Assembly: GCA_014529385.2 (NCBI GenBank)
Contig: CM043968.1
Span: forward strand, 129,761,018 to 129,825,017
Direction of reading: 5' to 3'
DNA: 64,000 nucleotides
Origin: Adiantum capillus-veneris
Lineage: Eukaryota; Streptophyta; Polypodiopsida; Polypodiales; Pteridaceae
Shown here: positions 20,731 through 31,500 of the stretch, piece after piece
Layout of the letters: each line of letters starts with the position of its first letter
Position numbering within the stretch: position 1 is the stretch's first letter
Notes under the pieces: model-generated
Told to the model about the DNA's origin: nothing
Database searches by the model: none
The model's input: only the letters and a program-made list of their open reading frames with translations
Translations under genes and position numbers: made by a program

Positions 20731-21936
20731 ATGTAGATTCCGTCCTCGGAAGCTATTGAGTTGAAGCTTGGTATGTCCATGGTGTAGAGCATCTAGATTT
20801 GAATCTGCAAGGCAAAGTGACTGTTTTAGCAAGCGGAATTATATTGCCATAAATCATGAGGGGAATGTAAAGTACATGTGGAAATGAGTAAATGCAAGAT
20901 TTATGAAATGTTAGACTGCCATTAAGCACAAATAAATTGCACTTTGAGTAAATTAATTAATCAAGAGTTTTGAGCTTATGGGTGAGTCTATCAATTAGTT
21001 AGCTATGACTAAGGTTAAAACAACTACTCTAGTACTAGCTAAGCTAAGAAGATTATCTAAATGCAAGATTCCCTAATTATGCTTTTCAGCTTTGATTAGC
21101 CAACTCGTTCTCACAACTGCAAACAAAAGCTTGAAATGTTAACTGTAAGCTCAATGGAAGTCTTTTAATTTTTCTTTATTTTTTTATTTTTCTTTTTTAC
21201 TTTGGGTCACAATCATGTGACGTGTGTGCTTATTTTGTATGTCCGGGGTTTTTTGCTTCTCAAGGAAAAGCGCCCACAGTGGGAACCTCTAGGGCTCTAG
21301 TACCATAGACAATACATGTGAGTGAAGTACCAATTCAAGCCAGGATTTCTCTTCCAGCGTAAGATTTTTCATTTGTGGCACTTATGTTTTTTTTTTTTTT
21401 TTGCTTCCATTTCCTTGGTATTCGCACTAGTGTTTTTTGTTGTTTAAGTGAGCAAGCCTTTCTCTGCCTAAAACATTCCTAAGGTCTCAAATACTCGGAT
21501 AATTTTATTAGCTAGGACTAGTGGTCAAGTAAATGAGTTAACCTAAAGTCACGGTCTCCTAATCTCCAGGCTCATCCATAAGATTAAACTGGAGTTCAAT
21601 CAACTTAAGCAAAGACAAATTTATACATCTATAATGGCATAACAATCATAACTATTGCACTCAAACAAAGCATGAAAAATCATTATTAGCAATTACACAT
21701 ATCCACCAACATGAATCATGGAAAGTAGTACACCTGGAGGTATGGAGTGGCTCATTTCGTTGAAGCAGATGTCCTCAGCCATGTGGATGGAGATCCATAT
21801 AAGTCCTACCTAACACATCCAAAAACAGGCACTATACCTCTAGGAGGCATGTCAATGTGAAAAATTAAAACTTCAAAAAACAAACTCAAAACACAATCTA
21901 GACCCCTAACCTACCTATCTGTCACCCCTTTTAGAA
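20731..21936 (-). other. Gypsy-2 3' UTR
   Basis: About 1.2 kb between the extra ORF and the polypurine tract. AT-rich and without coding frame. It shares the AAAAGCGCCCACAGTGGGAA block (near 21265) with the other two copies. A T-run of about 15 bases lies near 21388. Confidence 0.7.
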
Positions 21937-22406
21937 TTAAGGAAAGAGGATATTATATAAACCGGGTGGCCACCCTAAGGCTAGGCCTCTATCCTCATCA
22001 TCTAGATAAATAAAATCGTTGTCCGTGAGGCCATAGTCTTCCTCGGTCTCTATTAGTTCCTCTTCATCATCCTCTTGTGCAAGCATGCTAATCAAGAACC
22101 TCGCGATGCGTGGATACTCATCTTGTGCAAAAGAATAAGCATGTGCCACTGGAGACACATTCGCTACTGGGTAGGGATCACTAGTTAGCCATAGACGTAT
22201 CAACCATTCTAACTCCTCAAAATTTCCCTCACATGCAAGGCTCTCTATCAAATCCCATTTGCAAGAAAGTATAGGGTAGCGTCAAAAGGGTAGGCTTGTG
22301 CAATGGGAGAGACACTCTCTATTAAGTATGGATCAGTCGTGGTCGGAAAAGACAAAGGGTACCTTTCATCAAAAATAGAAGTGTATGCCTCTGGTGAAGT
22401 AGCCAT
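21937..22406 (-). pseudogene. Gypsy-2 copy of the extra acidic ORF, frame-shifted
   Basis: Homologue of the Gypsy-3 ORF at 37577-37999. ATG at 22406 (MATSPEAYTSIF) opens a first frame that ends early; the second frame (22251-21937) carries the conserved C-terminal half, including YGLTDNDFIYLDDEDRG and the final ILFP. The N-terminal segment contains a second DPY...VSPIAQAYPF-like stretch absent from Gypsy-3, suggesting an internal duplication before the frameshift. Function unknown. Confidence 0.75.
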
Positions 22407-22686
22407 TTGTGACAATACAGATAGATTTGGTTAGGCCTTTAAAACATAAGAGTTGTTTTTGTGTGTTGCTTGAATTGACACGGTGAATTTGGACTTATAT
22501 GTAAGATCTGATAGGGTGCTCTCTCGTTGCTAGTCGCTCTTGCTCTTTACTATTTTTGTTTTTTGTGAGTATAAGGCTATATATATACATTCCCTAAGAT
22601 TGGATTTGAGAGGTCAGGGAGGAAGGTTGAGAGGGGAGCGAGTGAATGATTGATGTTAGCAAACACTCCCCCCTTCCTTGGGTAGA

Positions 22687-23958
22687 TCATACCTTTTGGA
22701 ATGAGGTCGTCACCTTTTGAAACCAATTGTTCCAAGTTGTTATGGGTGAAGGTTTTAACCAATAGTTTTCGACCACCCTATGCGTTTCATCTAGTTGCAA
22801 GGGTGGTAAGGTACTCTCCCATGATTTTATTTGCAACATTGTTGTAGGTGGTGAGCTTACCCTGGGAGGTGCAAACTCTTTCGTGCTTGTATGGATATGT
22901 ACAATGGTAGGTGGAGGTTGTGTCAAAGCTTCTATTTGCGTATAGGAACTACATGAAGAGCAAGAAGCTTCATTTGATTTTCCTGTTCCTGAGCTAGGTG
23001 GAACAAATCGTTCTTTCTTTGGTACCCAAACTAGCTCTAGAGCGGGTGTGTAACATTCCATGATTTTTTCCTTTCCGCGATTTTCAATTTGTTTTGGAGC
23101 CATAGGATTGGGTTTACATGGGCCAGGTGACAGGTAAGAGTACACTTTACATTTGGGCACCCAGATTTGATCATTTCCTTCATAGTATCCTTGGGCTTCC
23201 AGTAGTCGTTTAGGAATCCAACGCAACGTTCCTTTACATTTCTTGGAGTGAGTGGGACGGTTCTTACGAGGTTTCCGTTTTTTTGCATCAACCATGCTCA
23301 CTATAGAAGCTTTAGGGACCCACTTGTATGTTTTCTCTGTTATATTAGGATGGTTCTTGTGTGTCTCAAGCTTTCTTTCAACTACATCAGTTGAAGCTCT
23401 AGAGAGTTGGGCTATGGGGACGTATGGTTCAACCTTCTGGACATGCAATGTCTTTGGTTTTATTTCCTTAGGCAATATCTCAGGGACTATGGCTTGAGTG
23501 GTAGGGCTAAGAGTTGGTTTTTGCGTTGTAACACCCCCAGTCCCCCAATTAATAGTGCATTTGGTGGCTAACATACACGTGCGGCCTAGGTTTATATTAC
23601 CCTCCATAGTTCCAGTAGGCATGACCAAAAAGTCTTGAGCTACAATTCCATTGTCATAATTGACAGAAGTGTGCCAGATTCCAAAAACCGTAGTTTTTTT
23701 CTTGTTGACACCCTTGACTTGGATAATACTCTCAGATAGAGGTGGCTTCCCTAACTGACACCACACCCCATAGGATAGCAGATTATATTTAGCACCCGTG
23801 TCCAATAAGGCGTTATATAACACTTTCCCATAGGCACTATTTAACTCAATAGGGTATCGTAGAGGTGTGTCAGAGTCCAACCCATCCTCTTCGATTTCTA
23901 CGTGGAATGCATTTGTGACTCCAAGGTTAGCCTCTCGTTTTTGTCTTAAACGTTGTTG
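22687..23958 (-). pseudogene. Gypsy-2 post-integrase region: second retropepsin and W-P-K motifs
   Basis: C-terminal part of the polyprotein, separated from integrase by a TGA at 23959-23961 where Gypsy-3 has CGA (Arg). It contains the retropepsin-like D-T-G-A site (LLDTGAKYNLL, about 23780-23810) and a later NLGRT motif. Four W-[VI]-P-K motifs follow: YKWVPK, LRWIPK, QIWVPK and LVWVPK. It ends WFQKVTTSFQKV at 22687, the natural end of the polyprotein. This copy of the domain is itself open and keeps its catalytic triplet. Confidence 0.82.
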
Positions 23959-26685
23959 TCACTCCTTAGCCTCAGCTTGAGCTTGTATCTTGTTTAACTC
24001 GGTTTGTGCTTTGGCGGCCTTATTTTGATGAATGGCCCGTAGTTCTTCTTGGCTTAAAGGATCATAATATCTTTTGAATTTACTCCCATTGAGGAATCCA
24101 ATGGTTTCAACTCCATCAAGAGTTTCCACACGAAGGGTACCTTGTGGGGTAATTTCACATACTCTATATGGTCCTTTACCAGCATATTTCAACTTTTTCT
24201 TCTCTTTACGTACTCCATACATAAGGACTTTATCACTAACTTTGATGTCCTTATCCTTCACATGGCGATCAAACCACTTCTTTCTCCTATCCTTTTCCAC
24301 AAGAGCATTTTTCACAACCAACTGTCTCTCTTCGTTTAGTTTTTCTAAGATATACAAACGCTCGGTTAAGGGGTTACCATTCCATCCTTCCTGTGAAGCT
24401 ACCCTAAGACTAGGAATGACAAACTCCCAAGGCATAACCACTTCTTGGCCGTATACCATTTTGAATGGCGTACAATTAATAGCCACTTTATAAGCAGTAC
24501 GATAAGCCCATAGAGCAGATGTCAACTTCAAATCCCAATCAGTGCGATGAGATTCTACCGTCTTGGTTAAAATAGAGATTAGAGTCTTGTTGGTGCTCTC
24601 GGCTTGTCCATTAGCTTGCGGGTAATAAGGTGTAGACTTATGGTGGGATATCATAAAGGTCGTGGTAAGCTCTCTTATTACCTCATTTATAAAATGGGTA
24701 CCATTATCACTAACAATTTCAAAAGGGCAACCAAATCTTGTGATAATGTTCTCAAAAAGAAACTTAGCTGTTGTCCTCGCGTCAGCTTTTTGTGAAGCCT
24801 TGTAGCTTCAGCCCACTTTGTTACATAGTCCGTAGCAACTAGAATATATCGAGATTGAGTGTTGCGAGTTGCGGGACTAATTGGACCTACAAAGTTTCAG
24901 CCCCATTTTTCAAACGGTTGGGTTACTTTAATAGGATGTAAGGGCATTCTGTCTTTGCGCTGTGTGGTCTTGTAACGTTGGCACTCATCACACCCTTTTG
25001 TAAAAGGTGATGCATCCTTAAATAAGGTTGGCCACCAATAGCTTGATTGCAGCACCTTTCTAGCAGTCAGGTCTCCTGAAAAATGTCCTCCTGCTATGCC
25101 CATATGTGCTTCTTGCAAGATATACAGATATTCATCCTCGCGGGCACAACGCCTAAGAATATCGTCCTTGCCTAATTCATACAGAGTTCCGGCAATCAAA
25201 CAATAGGATTCACATTCTTTTACTAGCCTTCGAGCGATATCCTTACGAAGTTCCTTGGGTGGAAAACCATTAACTAAAAAGTTAACAATGTTCTCACTCC
25301 ATTCAGGCATAGTCTCAACTATGAATAGGGAAGTATCGGGTAATTCATCATCAACTCCTGTAGGGGCTTCACCATTGGGTATGCGAGACAAATGATCAGC
25401 CATGACGTGCCTTTTACCGGGTCTCACTACAATCGTGAAATCAAACTCCAGGAGAATTAACAACCATCGTGTGATTCTTCCTGTGGAGCATGGCTTGTTT
25501 ACCAGATACAGCAACGCTTGATGATCCACATAAAATACAAACTTGTTTGCCAGAAGGTAGTAGCAAAATTTCTTTACTGCATAAACCATTGCCAAACCTT
25601 CTCGCTCTGTAGTGGTGTAGTTCCTTTCAGCATCGTTCAATTGACGGCTTGCAAAGCTAATGGGATAGTCCAATTTATGTTCTCCTGGTTGAGTGAGAAC
25701 ACACCCAATAGCAAAGTTTGATGCATCAATATGCACATGGAAAATGACATCCCAGTTAGGTTTCCTTAAAATCGGAGCACTTGCTAGTGTTTTCTTCAAT
25801 TGTTCATAGGCCTGGTCACACTCTTCAGTCCATTTAAATTCAATGAGAAGCTTGTACAAAGGACGTGCTATCTCAGCGAAAAATAAAATAAACCGTCGAT
25901 AATAACCCACGTGTCCCATGAACCTTTGAACTCCCTTGTAATTGGTTGGTGGTGGTAACTCTAGAATCACTTTAATTTTGCTCTCATCGGTTGAGATACC
26001 ATTCTTAGATACTATATGCCCTAAAATAACTCCATGCTTGACCCAAAATTGGCATTTGAACGGGTTCAATGAGATACAATATAACCTACACTTTTCAAAC
26101 ACCTTCCGCAAACATGATAGATGTTCTTTCCAAGAAGAGTAAACACAAAGGTCGTCTGAGAAAGCTTCACAAAACTCTCTGAAATATTCTTTAAAAGCAG
26201 TGTTTATTAATCGTTGGAATGTAGCAGGGGCATTTGTTAAGCCAAAAGCCATCACACGAAATGCAAACACGCTAAATTCTGTGATGAAGGCAGTTTTAGC
26301 TTGGTCCTCTAGCGCTATCGTGATTTGGTTGTAGCCTGAGTACCCATCTAGAAAGCTATAAGCTTCCTTGCCTGCAACTCTTTCGAGTACATGTTCGGAA
26401 TATGGTAGGGGGTAATGGTCTCTTCTAGTAGCTGCATTAACTTTTTTGAGGTCCACGCACACCCTGAGTTTCCCATTCTTTTTTGGCACGATAACTATTG
26501 GAGACACCCATTCAGAGTGTTCAATAGGATATATGAACCCACATTTGATAAGCTTTTCTAGTTCTTCTTGAATGATCCTTGCGTACTTAGGATTCATCGG
26601 GTAGGATTCATGCGTACTTAGTGCTCATCATAGGGATTGTATGTTGGACCACAGAAGGTGGAACACCTTTCATATCATGGTATGT
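23959..26685 (-). pseudogene. Gypsy-2 RT, RNase H and integrase (3' half of pol)
   Basis: Minus-strand pol from the Gypsy-3 insertion point leftwards. RT has F-S-D-D (FSDDLCVYS, near 26150). RNase H follows (HVHIDASNFAIG, later YVDHQALLYLV). The integrase zinc region is H2C2 (HMGIAGGHFSGD...CDECQRY, about 25110-24980). At 24897 GGC-TTA-GAC of Gypsy-3 reads GGC-TGA-AAC, giving a stop and changing the first catalytic Asp of integrase to Asn. A 2-base insertion near 24805 shifts the frame. Near 26610 a small rearrangement removes RT N-terminal residues. Confidence 0.88.
26681..26685. other. Gypsy-3 target site duplication, left copy
   Basis: TATGT before the 5' LTR and TATGC after the 3' LTR (39921-39925). 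The uninterrupted pol of Gypsy-3 itself shows the expected site on its own strand (TTGGACATACCATGA), supporting TATGT as original. Confidence 0.85.
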
Positions 26686-27264
26686 TGTTAACCGTCACGG
26701 CACACGGACACCCCATCACCTACGACGGACGTGTATTATGTATTTGGTAGAGTCAGGTACCGGGCTTGTCGGACCGATAGGAAAAGGGTAAGAGTGATCG
26801 CCAATGAGAGGCGCACTTTAACTTGGACATTCAAGGGATTAGTTGGTTAAACATGGGCGCCCAAGTGTGAATGGGGTGAGCTCCTATAAAAGCCAACTAA
26901 ACCTAATTTTTACTCATTCGCTCATTTGTGCAATAGAAGAGTGCTCTTGCTCCATCTCCATCTTCTTCTTCTTCACCTCCTTGTGTGTGCGTGTGTGAGA
27001 GAGAGAGAGAGAGGGAGAGTGTGTGTGCGATCGAGCATTACGAAGGCACGACGACGGCGAAGCGGTTGAGCGCGGCACGAGTGCAGCTTCTTCTTCATCG
27101 CGGCGAGGAATCCACCACGAAGGCGAGCGTAGAGCGGTGAGTGACACACCCTTTGTTCTCTTGAGCTTGCTAGTTTAGGCTTGTTGTGTGCTTGGAGCCG
27201 TTTGTGGCTCGCACACGGTGTATTGGCAAGTCCCTTGCTTCGACAGTGTGGCAAGGAGCGCACA
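26686..27264 (+). repeat. Gypsy-3 5' LTR (579 bp)
   Basis: TGTTAACCGTCACGG to GGAGCGCACA. It contains TATAAAA at 26885-26891 and a GT/GA tract about 110 bases downstream (26985-27017). Confidence 0.95.
26885..26891 (+). promoter_or_regulatory. TATA box, Gypsy-3 5' LTR
   Basis: TATAAAA in GAGCTCCTATAAAAGCC, duplicated at 39545-39551 in the 3' LTR and conserved on the minus strand of the Gypsy-2 LTRs. Confidence 0.7.
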
Positions 27265-27268
27265 TTTT

Positions 27269-27286
27269 TGGCGCCGTTGCCGGGGA
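27269..27286 (+). other. Gypsy-3 primer binding site (tRNA-Asp)
   Basis: TGGCGCCGTTGCCGGGGA is complementary over 18 of 18 bases to the 3' end of plant tRNA-Asp(GTC) as I know it. It starts four bases after the LTR. Confidence 0.92.
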
Positions 27287-27948
27287 TATGCCCTACACTA
27301 AGCTCGGTTAGCACTTTACGCTTCCTTGTGGTGCAATTTCTATCATAGGAAAGGCAGGGAAGGAGTATGTGGAGATTTCTGTTTTTTGCGTTTTCTGCAT
27401 TTTCTGTCAAGTTTCAATTTCTGCTATTGTCTGTGCTTTTTCAATTTTCTGCATTTCTTGCGTTTTTTCAATTTCTGCAATTCCTGCATTTTCAATTTCG
27501 GCGTTTTCAATTTCTGCAAGCCCAAGCCCAAGCCCAAGCCCAAGCCCACAAGCCCAGGCCCAGGCCTCAGTCCTCAGTCTTATGATATATACTAGACTCA
27601 CTCTTATATATATACCCTACTCCCTCAAGAGGGAATGAGAGCATGTGGGACAAGTCCTCCACTCTCCTCCTTTCTCTTCCCACTTGCACCCTTAGACTTT
27701 CTAGTTTGGGCCTAGTTCCCTACTGGAAATTGACAGTTTTAGGGATTCCGAGGACATAGAGTGACCAAACGGAGGGCTGTAAAGCACGGCACGACCCTCT
27801 GACCGATACGCTCATTTTGAGCTATCACACGGCCCATTCCACGACACGCTCTAAAAAATCTAGCAAAAAAACAAACAAAAAACACGCTAAAAACTAGCCA
27901 CAAGGCCTCCTAGAGCAGCTTTTTGACACCTTAGGGTATCAAAAGCAC
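27287..27948 (+). other. Gypsy-3 untranslated leader
   Basis: Contains degenerate repeats of TTTTCTGCATTT / TCAATTTCTGCA words (about 27380-27515), then a GCCCAA hexamer run (27517-27547), then CCCTCAAGAGGG with hairpin potential near 27623. The same order occurs in Gypsy-2 (44470-45060, minus strand), and the hexamer run in Gypsy-1 (59762-59783). Packaging or dimerisation signals normally lie in this part of an LTR element; assigning that role here is inference. Confidence 0.6.
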
Positions 27949-28575
27949 ATGCACTTACGCTCTGGGCGGGTGCTAGAACACGAGCATATTGAGGGTGCCT
28001 CTGTTCATACAGACACCCATTACCCATCCACGATAGGATCTAGACCCTCAGCGGGGACACAAGGTAGCACCACCCAAGACCCTAAAATAGCCGCTAGTGA
28101 TTCCTCCTCCGACTCAGAAATCATGGAAGCATACCCTAACCAAAACACTGAGAGAGAAGGCCATGCACCTCCCGAAGCTCCACAGCCTAGTACTAGTATG
28201 TTTAGCCGTTTCATGGAAACATTAGGTAGAGCTACTCGCTCGGAACCTGATGCAAATGAAGCACACGAAGGGGGTGGGGAAGTGGACTCTCCTTTCACAT
28301 CGCACGTGGACCCCACACCCCCAAAGAGTGTCCATGTGGATATCCTGCCAACTTCTTACCAAGAAGGCCCTGTTGAGCTGCCTCCTTCAGAAGTTCCCTC
28401 TAGAGTACCGTTGGTGACAAGTAAAACCACGGGGAGCAACATTGCTTCTACCTCACAAGAAACCGTTAACACGTCGACTCTAGAAGGATTGTTCATTAAT
28501 GATCATTGGACATACGACCTCCACACTGAGGTGTTGACGGATCTACACTCTGGCCACGCCTACCATGTAGGATGA
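27949..28575 (+). pseudogene. Gypsy-3 polyprotein N-terminal region (208 codons, then TGA)
   Basis: Opens with MHLRSGRVLEHEH. It is Ser/Thr/Pro/Glu-rich, probably disordered, with no domain I recognise. It ends at TGA (28573-28575) where Gypsy-2 has TGG (Trp). The downstream gag frame continues in the same phase, so this is the natural N-terminus of the polyprotein and not a separate gene. In Gypsy-1 the same stretch reads through (HMGWLEVIQSTSS). Confidence 0.8.
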
Positions 28576-31500
28576 ATAGAGATTGTACAATCCACCTCTA
28601 GTGCCACGAGCATCGAAGATCAACAGAAAATGATCTGTAATGTTATCCATGGCATTATTCAATCAGAAAGGCAAAACCGAGGGGTAAATATACTCTCAAC
28701 TGGCCCCATGAGATTTCTGGATACGAGCAAGGCTCAACAGCCTACTCTATCACAAATGGAGACTCCTCTAATGAGCCCCATGGACCCATCTTACGTCATT
28801 TCACCTGGGGTCTCTATGCAATCTGAGCCTCCGAGCGAAAACTTTAGCTTCCCTAACTTGGCTCAACCCTCTATTAAGGAGAACACAGTGCTCACTCCAG
28901 GGATAAGCCTGACAGAGAATGTACCGATGACATCTACGGTTAGCGCAGTGCCACTACCTAGTGTCGTAGTACCTAATATGGGGCCTCGACCATATGTGCC
29001 TCTAGCCCCTTATGCACACATGGCCCCCACACCTCCAATAGTACCACTTGTTCATGCTCCTCAAGTGCCACTCCCGAGCCCTTATCCAAGTGGACCTATG
29101 CCCGGTTATGTTCCATATCCTGCATCATCCACACATATGCCAAGACCGGTACCCGTCCCTCTCCCACATATGATTCCAAGAGTACCTCCACCGGCCCTGC
29201 CTCCTCAAATAGGTGACTTGGCAGCGTTTGCTCAAACCATAGGTCGATCTATTGCGGAAAATATACGTCACGCATCTGATAGAGAGCCTCGAAGTAAGGC
29301 AGTACAAATTGCCAAACTCACGCAAAAATTCAATGGGGACGAAGATGCTAGGAAACACATTGAAGTGTTTGAACAAGTATGTGATTCCTTAGGGGAACGC
29401 AACGAACTACATAAGTGCAATGCCTTAAGCTTGACATTAAGTGGGAAGGCTGGAGATTGGTATAGGACCCTAAGGGTGGACGAGAAAACAATCTACCCTA
29501 CCCTTCGAAGGTTGTTTCTAAAGGAGTACATACGAGAAGGTGTGCTTTGGGGTGTAGTATCTCAGCTACAGAAGGCCGAACGTAAGGAAGGAGAGTCAGT
29601 AAGGGACTTCATTAGTCGTCTAAAGCACTTAAACTCTTGTTGCCCTGTAAATGAGCGCTTCAACAATAACCAATTGCTTGATCGATACATTCAAGGGTTG
29701 AGGAATGAAGGAATCTATAATGGACTAGTGATTAGAGGTATCACAACCTGGGAAGATGTCACTGCCAATGCAATCCAATTAGAGGACAACTTGATGATAG
29801 CAGGCATGAGGGTGTCTACTAACACGAGATCCACTAGCTCACAAGCCATTGAGTATGAACCCATGACTGCAAAGCCCATTGCCAATGAGCCAAAGGTATT
29901 TGAGACATTCTTGACAGACCTCACCAAGGCAATCCAAGAGTCTCTTAAGGATAAACGACCCCCTCAAAATAGTCACATGTATCCAAGAAGGGAGCAACAA
30001 TGGTGTTACATTTGCTTAGGTCCACATAACACTAGTGAGTGCCCTACGTTTAGAGTAAAATTTAATGGAACTTGCAACGCATGTGGTAGGTATGGTCACC
30101 AAGCTAAGGATTGTTTAATGATCAAACATATGATGGCAAATAGAGCACCTGTAGCCTGGACGGATGCGCCTCGAACTCTTGTATTGATGCCTGCTCCACC
30201 TGTTGAGGAACTACCCCAACACATGGTACCTAGATCTCAAAATGTTGTACAAGCTACACCGCTACCACCTCCTGTGCTAGGACCGCAGCCCCCGCATCCA
30301 AGGGTCGCCCCTATGAACCAAGTGGGTTGCGAGCCATCAAATGCTTATCCAGATGGCTGTGAGGAGGAAAAAGACACTAGTATTGCCTACGGTCTTGATA
30401 CATTGGAAGAGTGTCCTATATACTACATGGAAGATTGTGGGGGGCAAGTCAAGCCGGTTTATCAAGCTGCTGCTCTCGCATCCAGAGGTCAAAATATCAA
30501 CACCCAGGCTAGGAGGCCACCTCTTCAATGCTACGAGTGTGGTGGACCACATCGAGTAGCGGAGTGCCCTATTAGGCTGCAAAAGAATGCTGCACAGATG
30601 CAAATGAATCAAGGGAGCACGTCTGCAATGCCAATACTCACATGTAATCGTTGTGGCATAGATCACTTGATTGCCCAATGCCCCTATAACCCAAATGCGC
30701 CTAAAATCACACCCCTAAATTTGGTCAAAATTGCTAGTGTGACATCGCCAATACCACCCGTCGCACCCGCTTATGCGATTACACGGTCCATGCTTCAAGG
30801 GCCAGGACATATCCTCGAAGAGAGAGATACCGCGTCAGTTATCCAAGCAAAGAAAAAGAAGACACGAAGGAAGAAGTCGCAGAATACGGAAAATTCAAAG
30901 CCAAGTTCCAAAACAAACATAGGAACAGGAGATGACCCCGTGTATATGAATGACCTCGAGGATGATTCAGATTCAGTCGAGACAATGGAGACTAGAACCA
31001 ATACCACAAAGGGAAAGACCGACAAAGAAAACCGTAACATGGAACCAAATGAAAACCGAATAAGAGAAAATCATAAAGAGCCTCTGAAAACACCACAAGT
31101 GTTTCCAAATCCAATCCAAGACCCCCAAGATAAACCGCAGGGGCAAAAAGGGAAGAATCGTAAAAAGAAGATTGGGACGTACCCAAACCCAGTAGACGAG
31201 ATTGAGCAGGTGAAACATCTAAGAGGTTTAGTGGAGGAGACTCAAAGGAAACTAGAACCAGAACCCATGCATGTCAAAATTCATGACACAGTGTTTCCCA
31301 CGCAAGTTCATCCACCCCACATGAACCATAGACCGTTAGCCATATCTAGTATCATCCAAGAAGGGAGTGAGGACAGGACATCAGAAAGTGAGCATACACC
31401 CTTCTTGTTGGAAAGGATGTTTAACGAAGGAATACCTGATCCCATTGAGGAATATGAGATTCCATCCTCACCAGTTCCTAGTCAAGGACCTACACCCTGC

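Noticed and set aside
24074-24493. Plus-strand ORFs of 100-140 codons opposite gypsy pol (also 41142-41522, 35489-35908, 31695-32075)
   Set aside because: They mirror conserved pol or protease coding on the other strand and recur only because the pol sequence is conserved.
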